A stretch of DNA of 8,400 bases from Deltaproteobacteria bacterium (GTDB lineage Bacteria > Myxococcota_A > UBA796 > UBA2385), in NCBI GenBank assembly GCA_003694325.1, contig RFKJ01000763.1:1-8400 (forward strand), in the 5' to 3' direction. The notes below the pieces were generated by a model. It made no database searches and had not been told where the DNA came from. It saw only the letters and a list, made by a program, of their open reading frames with translations. The translations under genes were made by a program, and so were the position numbers. Below, one piece after another: positions 1 to 5,733 of this stretch. The first letter of the stretch is position 1; each line of letters begins with the position of its first letter.

Positions 1-29
1 AGGTTGGTGGCGATGACCTGGCTGTCCAT
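1..29 (-). CDS. 5' end of an unidentified gene leaving the window
   Basis: Only the first nine codons are visible, reading MDSQVIATN. The start is supported by a GGAGG ribosome binding site at 35-39, five bases before the ATG, and by a good promoter about 50 bases upstream. The peptide is too short to identify. A start of this kind can be found in ABC-transporter ATPases, but that is only a guess. The same frame is open upstream through the decayed DUF927-like sequence, so the ATG at 29 was chosen on the ribosome binding site and promoter rather than on frame length. Confidence 0.5.
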
Positions 30-63
30 GACCGCCTCCGGTGCTGCTGATGCCGGAGCAGCT

Positions 64-86
64 ATATCTACAACTAATGTAGATAT
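64..86. promoter_or_regulatory. Perfect 9-bp inverted repeat, probable operator
   Basis: ATATCTACA (64-72) and TGTAGATAT (78-86) are exact reverse complements separated by ACTAA. The dyad covers the -10 box and the predicted start point of the leftward promoter, the usual position for a repressor that blocks polymerase. It contains TACA/TGTA half-sites like those of BlaI/CopY-type repressors, but its 5-bp centre does not match the spacing I know for that family, so I do not assign a regulator. A hairpin in the 5' leader is a less likely alternative. Confidence 0.6.
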
Positions 87-104
87 GGGGTGTCCCGCTG
101 TCAA
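76..104 (-). promoter_or_regulatory. Sigma-70-type promoter for the leftward gene starting at 29
   Basis: Read on the minus strand, a perfect TTGACA -35 box (104-99) is followed by a 17-bp spacer and a TACATT -10 box (81-76, four of six consensus positions). Transcription would start near 69-70, about 40 bases before the ATG at 29. The stretch 61-87 is a conspicuous AT-rich island in otherwise GC-rich DNA. The promoter lies just past the end of the decayed DUF927-like reading. Confidence 0.65.
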
Positions 105-129
105 GAGGATCGCGCCAGCGACGTCACCC

Positions 130-573
130 TCGCGGAGATGCGTCAACGTACGTGCACCCCCTGCCTCCCGGCTGACCCCGAAGCACCGCTCCTTGCGCTT
201 GCCCACGGTGATCTTGCGGGTCCGGTGCGCCCCGTCGCGGAGCAGCCACCCCCGGTCGGCCCACGTGCGCAGGATCGCCTCGGGGTCGTGTCCCTCCCGG
301 GCCAGGAAGCTGCGCAGCTCGGTGGGGAGGACAGCGATGTACCGCCAGAGGTCGTGGCAGGGCCGGCCCCGAGCCAGCCCGCCGAGGGCGGATCGTCGCT
401 CCCGGGCTCGTGCTCCTGCCGTCCGTGGAAGCGGGCCTGCAGCCCCGTGGCCCAGGACAGCAGGTCCCGCAGGGCGTCCGCGGCGCGGTCGGCGTCGTGG
501 GAGGCGCCGGTGACCGCTGCCCAGGCGTGGGCGACAACCTGAAGGACCGGGTGCGCCGGGACGAGATGGACCT
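130..573 (-). pseudogene. Decayed C-terminal part of a DUF927-type (primase/helicase-like) protein
   Basis: Two minus-strand frames must be joined to read one protein. The first (about 570-390) includes VLQVVAHAWAAV and ALRDLLSWATGLQARFHG. The second (about 370-130) includes DLWRYIAVLPTELRSFLA, then DPEAILRTWADRGWL and TRKITVGKRKERCFG. As I recall the family, this order matches the C-terminus of DUF927-containing proteins, which are found on mobile elements. The frame changes between about 370 and 400, the N-terminus with the ATPase core is absent, and the second frame meets no stop before the next gene, so the reading is clearly dead. Its 5' end abuts the serine-recombinase relic near 570. 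The family call is from memory and moderate; the frameshifted state is seen directly. Confidence 0.55.
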
Positions 574-918
574 TGGGATGGGGCCATCTACGACAGCTAG
601 GACCCCTCCCTCATCTCCTGGGATGTGTGGGAGCGGGTGCAGGAGCGCATGGACGGGCACCCCTACACCCGCGCCAGCGACCACGACATGCCCTTCACCG
701 GGCTGATGACCTGCGGGCGCTGCGGCTACGCCGTGACCGCCGAGGTCCAGCAGAAGCAGTACATCGACGACCACCGCTCCAAGAACTGCCGGAAGGAGAA
801 GTACATCCGGGAGGATGCGCCGGGTCGAGCTCTTCGGGCAGGTGGTCCGCGAGCTGCACCTTGGCCCCGAGTTGCTCTGCTGTCTCCGGAATCTCGCGCA
901 GGAGGCCCGCAACGAAGA
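574..918 (+). pseudogene. Decayed C-terminal fragment of a large serine recombinase
   Basis: The reading runs WDGAIYDS, an in-frame TAG (598-600), then DPSLISWDVWERVQERMDGH, PFTGLMTCGRCGYAVTAE and KNCRKEKYIRED. It shifts frame at about 811-820 into RRVELFGQVVRELHLGPELL. This is the end of the recombinase domain, the Zn-ribbon and the start of the following helix of large serine recombinases (phage and ICE integrases). The N-terminal resolvase domain with the catalytic serine is missing, there is a stop and a frameshift, and the third zinc ligand, normally in a YYHC-like motif, reads YIDDHR. Visible similarity ends near 912, although the second frame stays open to a TGA at 983-985 inside the tRNA gene. 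It cannot encode an active integrase. Confidence 0.8.
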
Positions 919-946
919 AGCCCCCACGGAGGGTTCCGAGGGGGCT
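911..946 (-). terminator. Intrinsic terminator of the tRNA-Val gene
   Basis: Arms 919-930 and 935-946 form a 12-bp stem with one A-A mismatch (926/939) around a GGGT loop. On the minus strand the hairpin begins ten bases past the encoded CCA and is followed by a T-rich tail (TCTTCGTT), as expected for Rho-independent termination of the tRNA transcript. Confidence 0.75.
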
Positions 947-955
947 CGTCCAAGA

Positions 956-1030
956 TGGTGGGCGATACTGGATTTGAACCAGTGACTTCCACCGTGTGAA
1001 GGTGGCACTCTCCCACTGAGTTAATCGCCC
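956..1030 (-). tRNA. tRNA-Val (anticodon CAC)
   Basis: The minus strand folds into a full cloverleaf. The acceptor pairs GGGCGAT (1030-1024) with ATCGCCC (966-960), the D stem is ACTC/GAGT, the anticodon stem is CCACC/GGTGG around TTCACAC, and the T arm is ACTGG-TTCAAAT-CCAGT. The anticodon CAC (998-996) decodes GUG valine. The discriminator base is A (959) and CCA is encoded (958-956). All stems are perfect, so it looks functional despite lying against mobile-element debris. It has its own terminator hairpin and probably its own promoter. The next gene on the right diverges from it. Confidence 0.97.
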
Positions 1031-1088
1031 GGGTTCTGCCGGCGGCGGTGCCGCCAAGAGCGTGCCCGCCATCGGCGAGCCCCCATGG

Positions 1089-1115
1089 GTTATCGAGTCT
1101 CGCTGGAGGGTGCAA
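1089..1115 (-). promoter_or_regulatory. Possible tRNA-Val promoter
   Basis: On the minus strand TTGCAC (1115-1110) and GATAAC (1094-1089) lie about 60 bases before the tRNA 5' end. The spacer is only 15 bp, so the match is weak; it is the best candidate in the 152-bp divergent gap. Confidence 0.25.
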
Positions 1116-1182
1116 GCCTCTCCGACGACCCCGGCCGCACCTCGCGCCAGCGGGGCAGAGCCTTCCCGAGGACTCGCGCTGC

Positions 1183-1824
1183 ATGACCGTCGCCTCCTAC
1201 CGCCTCGACCAGGTCTGCGCCGACCTCATCGAGCGCCTGGAGGGGGCCCGCCCGACCTTCGCCCTCGACGAGGACGCGGCCGTCGAGGCCTTCCGCCGGA
1301 TCGCCGCCGAGCACGTCGACACCGTCATCGCCGAGCACGACGAGGTGCTGGGCACCCCGGGCTGGGGCGCGTTGCTGCGCCGCGAGGTGATGGAGACCTT
1401 CCTGCCTCGCTACATTCGGCTGGCCCTGGATCACAACCAGCTCGAAGCCGACGGGTACCACGCATGGCGGAAGGGGGACCCGGTCTCCCGGCTGCTGCTG
1501 ACCTTCGCGGCGCTGGTGGTGGCGACGGCGGCCTACCGGCTGCTCCACACGCCGCTCACCCTGGGCCTGTTCGTGCTCGCCTTCGTGGTCCCCTTCGCCC
1601 CGGAGCTGCGCCGCGGCTGGCACCGGCGGCGCTACGCCGCGCTGTTGCAGGAGGTCATCGACGACATGGGGCGGATCCAGGACAGCCTGGACAAGGCCCC
1701 CCCGCAGGTCCTGGGTCAGCGCATCGCCGAAGCCGTGGCGGTGGAGGAAGGGCCGGCCGCCGCCGAGGAGGCGCGCCGCAAGGCGACGGCGGCGGTTGCC
1801 CGGCAACGGGAGCGCCCGGGCTGA
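1183..1824 (+). CDS. Predicted membrane-hairpin protein upstream of the SPFH pair
   Basis: This 213-aa protein belongs to no family I recognise. Residues 1-100 are soluble and helical, rich in charged residues. Residues 102-140 form a hydrophobic stretch (LLLTFAALVVATAAY, then LGLFVLAFVVPF) that reads as two closely spaced membrane helices. Residues 141-213 form a basic-then-acidic helical tail ending in Ala/Glu/Arg-rich sequence. With a hairpin, both soluble parts would lie on the same side, probably the cytoplasm, given RRGWHRRR just after the hairpin. The ATG was chosen over upstream codons because GAGGA lies about ten bases before it and upstream sequence does not look protein-like. The next gene, an SPFH protein, starts 97 bp downstream on the same strand, so co-transcription is plausible. 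A role with the SPFH complex is inferred from position only. Confidence 0.85.
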   Translation: MTVASYRLDQVCADLIERLEGARPTFALDEDAAVEAFRRIAAEHVDTVIAEHDEVLGTPGWGALLRREVMETFLPRYIRLALDHNQLEADGYHAWRKGDPVSRLLLTFAALVVATAAYRLLHTPLTLGLFVLAFVVPFAPELRRGWHRRRYAALLQEVIDDMGRIQDSLDKAPPQVLGQRIAEAVAVEEGPAAAEEARRKATAAVARQRERPG

Positions 1825-1921
1825 CCGGCGCCGGGTTCCGGCAGCTCGCGTCGGCCCGAGGACGGCGCGCCGAGGCGCGGCACGCGATACGCATCCTCCG
1901 GTCCCACTCCTCGAGGTCTGC

Positions 1922-2962
1922 ATGGCAAAGGTCAAGGTGAGGCTCCCCGGCGGGGGCAGTCGGCGGCTGAGGTTCGCCGGCCTGGGCATCATCACCGTCG
2001 CCGCCCTGTTGGCGGCGGTGGTCCTGTGGGCGATGTTCACCACCGACATCCAGCCCAACGAGTTCGCGGTCCGACAGGTGTACCTCGGCCCGAACAAGGG
2101 GATCCAGGACGATGTCTACGGCCCGGGGCTGCACTTCGTGATGCCCGGCTACGAGCGGCTCCACGCCTTTCCCCGATCCCTGCAGCTCCTGGAATTCAAC
2201 GACAACCCGGTCACCACGTCGGCCGAATCGCTGGTCGCTCCGTCGATCCACATCCAGACGAGCGAGGGCTACCAGGTCACCGTGGACGTGACCATCGCCT
2301 ACCGGATCCTCGACCCGGTCAAGGTCATCCGCCGGGTGGGGCCGGGCCGTCTCTACGAGACCTCGCTCATGATCCCTCGCAGCGACAAGTACCTGCGCCA
2401 GAAGCTCGGCGAGCTGAACGCGGAGGAATTCTACGCCGGTCCGCTTCGGCGCCAGAAGGCCCAGGAAGCGCGGCAGCTCCTGGCCGCCGACGTGGCGCCG
2501 GCCGGGATCCAGGTGTGGAACGTGATGGTGCGGCACTACACCTACGACAGCCGCTACCAGGAAGCCATCGAGCAGCGCAAGATCCAGGACCAGACGGTGT
2601 TCAAGAACCGGGCCGAGGCGGTGGCGGCCAGCCGGGAGGCCGAGAAGAACCGGGTCCTCGCCGAGGGCGCGGCGGCCATCGAGGTCGAGAAGGAGCGGGG
2701 CCGCGGCGAGATCAAGAAGATCCGCGCCGACGCCGACCTGTACTACCGGCAGAAGGTAGCCGAGGGGGACCTGCTGGTGGCGCTGGCCGAAGCCGAGGGC
2801 ACCCGGCTGGAGAACCAGGCATTGCAGGCGGCGGGTGCCGGCAACATGGTGGGGCTGAAGATGGCCGAGGTCGTGGACAACGCCCAGGTGATCGTCGTCC
2901 CGACCGACGGCGACGGCGGAGTCAACCCGCTGGACCTCGACCAGCTCATCGCGGGGTGGTGA
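1922..2962 (+). CDS. Membrane-anchored SPFH/band-7 (stomatin/HflK-like) protein
   Basis: This is a 346-aa member of the SPFH/prohibitin superfamily, whose members build ring or cage oligomers on membranes. Residues 1-18 are basic (KVKVRLPGGGSRRLRF), 19-41 are a membrane helix, 42-205 are the SPFH domain (IQPNEFAV, YGPGLHFVMPG, YQVTVDVTIAYRILDP) and 210-300 are a long charged helical/coiled-coil segment rich in Ala, Glu and Lys. The tail 300-346 contains MVGLKMAEVVDNAQVIVVPT. The basic N-terminus predicts N-in topology, putting the SPFH domain outside the cytoplasmic membrane as in HflK/HflC. GAGG lies five bases before the ATG. The stop is followed after one base by a paralogous SPFH gene, so the two products probably assemble together. 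It is not a clear HflK or HflC by sequence, so no symbol is given; no FtsH or protease gene is visible nearby. Confidence 0.95.
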   Translation: MAKVKVRLPGGGSRRLRFAGLGIITVAALLAAVVLWAMFTTDIQPNEFAVRQVYLGPNKGIQDDVYGPGLHFVMPGYERLHAFPRSLQLLEFNDNPVTTSAESLVAPSIHIQTSEGYQVTVDVTIAYRILDPVKVIRRVGPGRLYETSLMIPRSDKYLRQKLGELNAEEFYAGPLRRQKAQEARQLLAADVAPAGIQVWNVMVRHYTYDSRYQEAIEQRKIQDQTVFKNRAEAVAASREAEKNRVLAEGAAAIEVEKERGRGEIKKIRADADLYYRQKVAEGDLLVALAEAEGTRLENQALQAAGAGNMVGLKMAEVVDNAQVIVVPTDGDGGVNPLDLDQLIAGW

Positions 2963-2963
2963 C

Positions 2964-4013
2964 ATGCAGTCCACGATCCGGTTCCTGCTGGTATCCGGTT
3001 TCGCCCTGGGGGCGTCCGGATGCACCCCCCACTCGACGGGCTCCACCGAGGTGGGCGTTCGCGTCGCCAAGGTGGGGCTGTTCGAGCCCAAGGGGGTGTC
3101 GCCGGAGCCCTACCCGCCGGGCGCCACCTACTTCTTCGCGCCGGTGATCAACGACTTCTACCTGTACGACACGGCGCTGCAGAACCTGGTGATGAGCCGA
3201 GATGCGGGGGCGGGGAACCGGTACGGCGACGACGCGCTGTACTTCAAGACCATCGACGGCAACGACATCAGCGTCGACGTCACCGTCGCCTGGTCCATCG
3301 ACCCGCCCAAGGCGCCCTACCTGCTGCAATTCGTCGGTCCCAACACCCAATCGGTGGAGGAGAAGCTGGTGCGGCCCGTGTCCCGGACCCTCATCCGGGA
3401 CGTGCTCAACAGCCTCGCCTCGGAGCAGTTCTACGACGCAGGGATCCGGTTCAAGAAGGCCGAGGAGGCGGCGGCCCTGCTCAACCACTACCTCAACCCC
3501 GAAGGGGTGCTCATCAGCCAGGTGCTGCTCGGGGAGCACCGGTTCAACGAGCGGTACGAGCAGATCATCCGCGACAAGAAGGTGGCCGAGCAGGACGCGG
3601 CGCGGTTGTCCTCGGAGACCGAGGCTGCCCGCGAGCAGCGGCGCCGTGAGTTGGAACAGGCCAAGGGCGTGGTGAACCAGGCCATGGAGGAGGCGCGCGG
3701 CGAGGCGCAGCAGAAGCGCATCGAGGCGGACGCCATCTACTACCAGCGCCAGCGCGAAGCCGAGGCGATCCTGGCCGAGCAGCGGGCCAAGGCCAAGGGA
3801 ATCGCCGAGCGGGCCCGGGCACTGTCGGGAGCCGGCGGTCGGAACATCGTCAAGTTGAAGGTGGCCGAGGCGCTGAAGGGCAAGCCCATCGTCTTCGTGC
3901 CGACCGGGGGCATGGACCTGCGGACCACCGACATGAACGACCTGCTGCAGACCTACGCGGTGGTGAAGGGATCGTCCGGGGATGGCGGCGCTGGCGGTGA
4001 CAGTTCGCAGTAG
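2964..4013 (+). CDS. SPFH/band-7 lipoprotein, paralogue of the preceding gene product
   Basis: This 349-aa protein starts with a lipoprotein signal peptide: R6, a hydrophobic stretch FLLVSGFALG and a lipobox ASGC with the lipidated Cys at 20 (Ala at -3 is acceptable though Leu is commoner). Residues 28-195 are an SPFH domain (GVRVAKVGLFEPKG, ISVDVTVAWSIDPPKAPYLL, EQFYDAGIRFKKAEEAAALL). Residues 195-285 are a charged helix/coiled coil. The tail has NIVKLKVAEALKGKPIVFVPT, matching MVGLKMAEVVDNAQVIVVPT in the upstream protein. The two are collinear throughout, differing mainly in the anchor and an insertion around residues 78-92. The ATG lies one base past the upstream TGA, with only a weak GGGGTGG ribosome binding site inside that gene, so translation is probably coupled. 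SPFH proteins are usually anchored by a membrane helix or hairpin, so the lipid anchor is unusual. Partnering with the upstream protein is inferred. Confidence 0.95.
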   Translation: MQSTIRFLLVSGFALGASGCTPHSTGSTEVGVRVAKVGLFEPKGVSPEPYPPGATYFFAPVINDFYLYDTALQNLVMSRDAGAGNRYGDDALYFKTIDGNDISVDVTVAWSIDPPKAPYLLQFVGPNTQSVEEKLVRPVSRTLIRDVLNSLASEQFYDAGIRFKKAEEAAALLNHYLNPEGVLISQVLLGEHRFNERYEQIIRDKKVAEQDAARLSSETEAAREQRRRELEQAKGVVNQAMEEARGEAQQKRIEADAIYYQRQREAEAILAEQRAKAKGIAERARALSGAGGRNIVKLKVAEALKGKPIVFVPTGGMDLRTTDMNDLLQTYAVVKGSSGDGGAGGDSSQ

Positions 4014-4176
4014 CGCGGTCGCCCCGTCGCTTCGGTCGAACAACGTTCGGCAACGGCGCCGCCGGTGCATCGGGCGGGCCGCCCACCGGGATCGGGTGGG
4101 ATACCCGGGTCGGGCCGAACGATGTCAGGCGCGGCGTCCCCGCCGGGATGGCGGTGGCGTCGCAGCCCCCTGATGC
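4014..4176. other. Convergent intergenic gap, no gene
   Basis: These 163 bases lie between two converging 3' ends. A possible hairpin with arms CCCACC (4082-4087) and GGTGGG (4095-4100) lacks a T-rich tail, and a 5-bp CGAAC/GTTCG stem sits at 4037-4049. I see no convincing intrinsic terminator, reading frame or RNA gene. Confidence 0.5.
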
Positions 4177-5733
4177 TCAGGCCTCGATGTCCGGGTCGGG
4201 GGCGGGGTTTCGAAGCGGGATGACATCGGTGTCGAGGTTCTGGGGGGGCACCTCCCGCCGGGGACCGAAGATGATCGCCGGCACGTTGAACCCGAGCTTC
4301 CGAGGATCCCGGGTTCGGGCGATGGTCCGCAGCCAAGCCCGGCGACGGGGGTGGCGTTCCCCGAGGTCGGTCGCCACCGGGGGATCCAGGCGGAGACCGT
4401 CCTCGTCAGTGACCAGCAGGACGCGGGGGCGCAGCAGCGGCGTGCGCCCATCGCCGGGGGCGATGACGACGGCCAGCTCCCCGGTGTCCAGCTCGACGCA
4501 GGACCCGGGGGGATACCGCCCGATGACCCCGACCAGGGCGCGAACCAGGACGGGGTCGAGGCGGCCGTCGGTGGAGCGGAGCAGGACCTTGATCGCCTGG
4601 TCGGGGGGGCGGGCCGGCCGGTGGGGGCGGTCGCTGGCGATGGCGTCGAACACGTCGGCGACCGCGACGATTCGCGAGAACAGGTGGGGCACTTCGCCAG
4701 GCACCGGGTACCCCCCGGTTCCGTCGGCGTGGAGGTGGTGCTCGGCGGCGACGATCGCCCGGTCGATGCTGCCGGGGGTGAAGCCGTAGGCCCGCAGGAG
4801 GTGCCCGAAGCCGAGCATGGGGTGCCGGCGGATGGTCTCCAGCTCGCGCGGTGTGAGCTGGCGGGGCAGTTCGAACAGGGTGGTGTCCAGGAGCGCTTCG
4901 CCGAGGTTGTGTCCCAGGGCCGCGACCCCCAGGCGCACCAGGTCCCGCCGGGCGAGGCCGAGCGCACGGCCGATGCACAGCGAGTAGATCGTGACCATGA
5001 GGTCGTGGGCCGCCCCGGCGAGCTTGGGGTCCCGCAAGGCGGTCAGTGCCAGCAGCTCGTCGGGTCCCTCCTCGGCCATCTGGACGAGACTGGTCACCAG
5101 GGCGCGCTGGCGGCGGCGGGCGTAGAGGTCGAGCTTCGCCAGCCGGCTCTTGTCGATGACCCGCAGGCCGTCCTGAAAGAGGGTGAGCGCCCGCTGGCGG
5201 GACGCCGACCGGCCGGCTCGCGCCCGGTCGGCGGCGGTGGGGAGGGGCAGCAGGCGGATCCCGGGCAGGGCCTCGGCGGCGGCCGCGTCGGCATCGGATC
5301 GCAGCATCCGGGCCAGGCCCAGGAGGGTCCGTTCCTGGGCGTTGGAATCGAGGACCAGGCCGCGCGCCTTCAGCCCGGCGAGCCGGTTGGTGAACAGCAG
5401 CGCGGCCTCCCAGCTCTGCGGCGTGGCCCGCAGCCAGACGCCGTTGACGAAGGCGTGACCCTCGGCGAAGACGAAGGCGAGCTGGTCTTCGGTCCGTTCG
5501 AGAGCCCGCAGGTCGTCGCCGATGCGGTCGAGTACCTGGCGCACGGCGGCGTTGCCGGCGTCGTGCACCCGCAAGGTGCGGCCCAGGGCGTCGAGGTGGA
5601 CCAGCAGGTTGCGGGCATGCTCGATGACGTGGCGGCGGCGCTGGCGGTCGGCATCGACGGACGGGGGTGGGGACCCCGCGCGAGCGGTGCCCGGGGGTTC
5701 GAAGCGCGGACCTTGCGGGTGGTGCCTGTCCAT
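4177..5733 (-). CDS. HD-GYP-like protein with degenerate catalytic motifs
   Basis: This is a 518-aa soluble protein. Residues 1-34 are low-complexity. Residues 35-145 are a helical/beta module resembling the N-terminus of the upstream neighbour. Residues 225-400 align with the HD-GYP domain that hydrolyses cyclic di-GMP, and 408-450 form a beta-rich tail (PPGSCVELDTGELAVVI) of a type seen after HD-GYP domains. Expected ligands can be followed: H243 in the first helix, H304 (RRHPMLG), H332-H333 and D336 (AEHHLHADGTGGYP) and D360 (VAVADVFDAIASDRP). The HD dyad, however, is H275-N276 (HNLGE instead of HDIGK). HHExxDGxGYP has become HHLHADGTGGYP, with Leu for Glu and one extra residue. Metal binding, and hence phosphodiesterase activity, is doubtful; it could be a cyclic di-GMP receptor or scaffold. 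The ATG overlaps the upstream TGA by one base, with GGAGG seven bases before it, so translation is coupled. Confidence 0.93.
   Translation of the reverse strand: MDRHHPQGPRFEPPGTARAGSPPPSVDADRQRRRHVIEHARNLLVHLDALGRTLRVHDAGNAAVRQVLDRIGDDLRALERTEDQLAFVFAEGHAFVNGVWLRATPQSWEAALLFTNRLAGLKARGLVLDSNAQERTLLGLARMLRSDADAAAAEALPGIRLLPLPTAADRARAGRSASRQRALTLFQDGLRVIDKSRLAKLDLYARRRQRALVTSLVQMAEEGPDELLALTALRDPKLAGAAHDLMVTIYSLCIGRALGLARRDLVRLGVAALGHNLGEALLDTTLFELPRQLTPRELETIRRHPMLGFGHLLRAYGFTPGSIDRAIVAAEHHLHADGTGGYPVPGEVPHLFSRIVAVADVFDAIASDRPHRPARPPDQAIKVLLRSTDGRLDPVLVRALVGVIGRYPPGSCVELDTGELAVVIAPGDGRTPLLRPRVLLVTDEDGLRLDPPVATDLGERHPRRRAWLRTIARTRDPRKLGFNVPAIIFGPRREVPPQNLDTDVIPLRNPAPDPDIEA

Noticed and set aside
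124..1008. A single long minus-strand open frame covering the left region as one gene.
   Set aside because: It crosses the tRNA and switches between unrelated shadows; the real homology needs frame changes and runs on opposite strands either side of about 570.
1041..1055. GGCGGC-GGT-GCCGCC hairpin just upstream of the tRNA-Val gene.
   Set aside because: There is no T-rich tail on either strand, and such GC palindromes are expected by chance in this composition.
1655..3091. Long minus-strand open frame opposite the first SPFH gene.
   Set aside because: It is antisense to a clear SPFH protein and its translation is His/Leu/Asp-rich with no family features.
4037..4049. CGAAC-AAC-GTTCG, resembling an SOS (LexA) box of the CGAAC-N4-GTTCG type.
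   Set aside because: The centre is three bases instead of four, and it lies between two converging 3' ends with no promoter to control.
4082..4100. CCCACC/GGTGGG hairpin between the convergent operons as a bidirectional terminator.
   Set aside because: The stem is short and neither side has a run of T, so I list it only as a feature of the gap.
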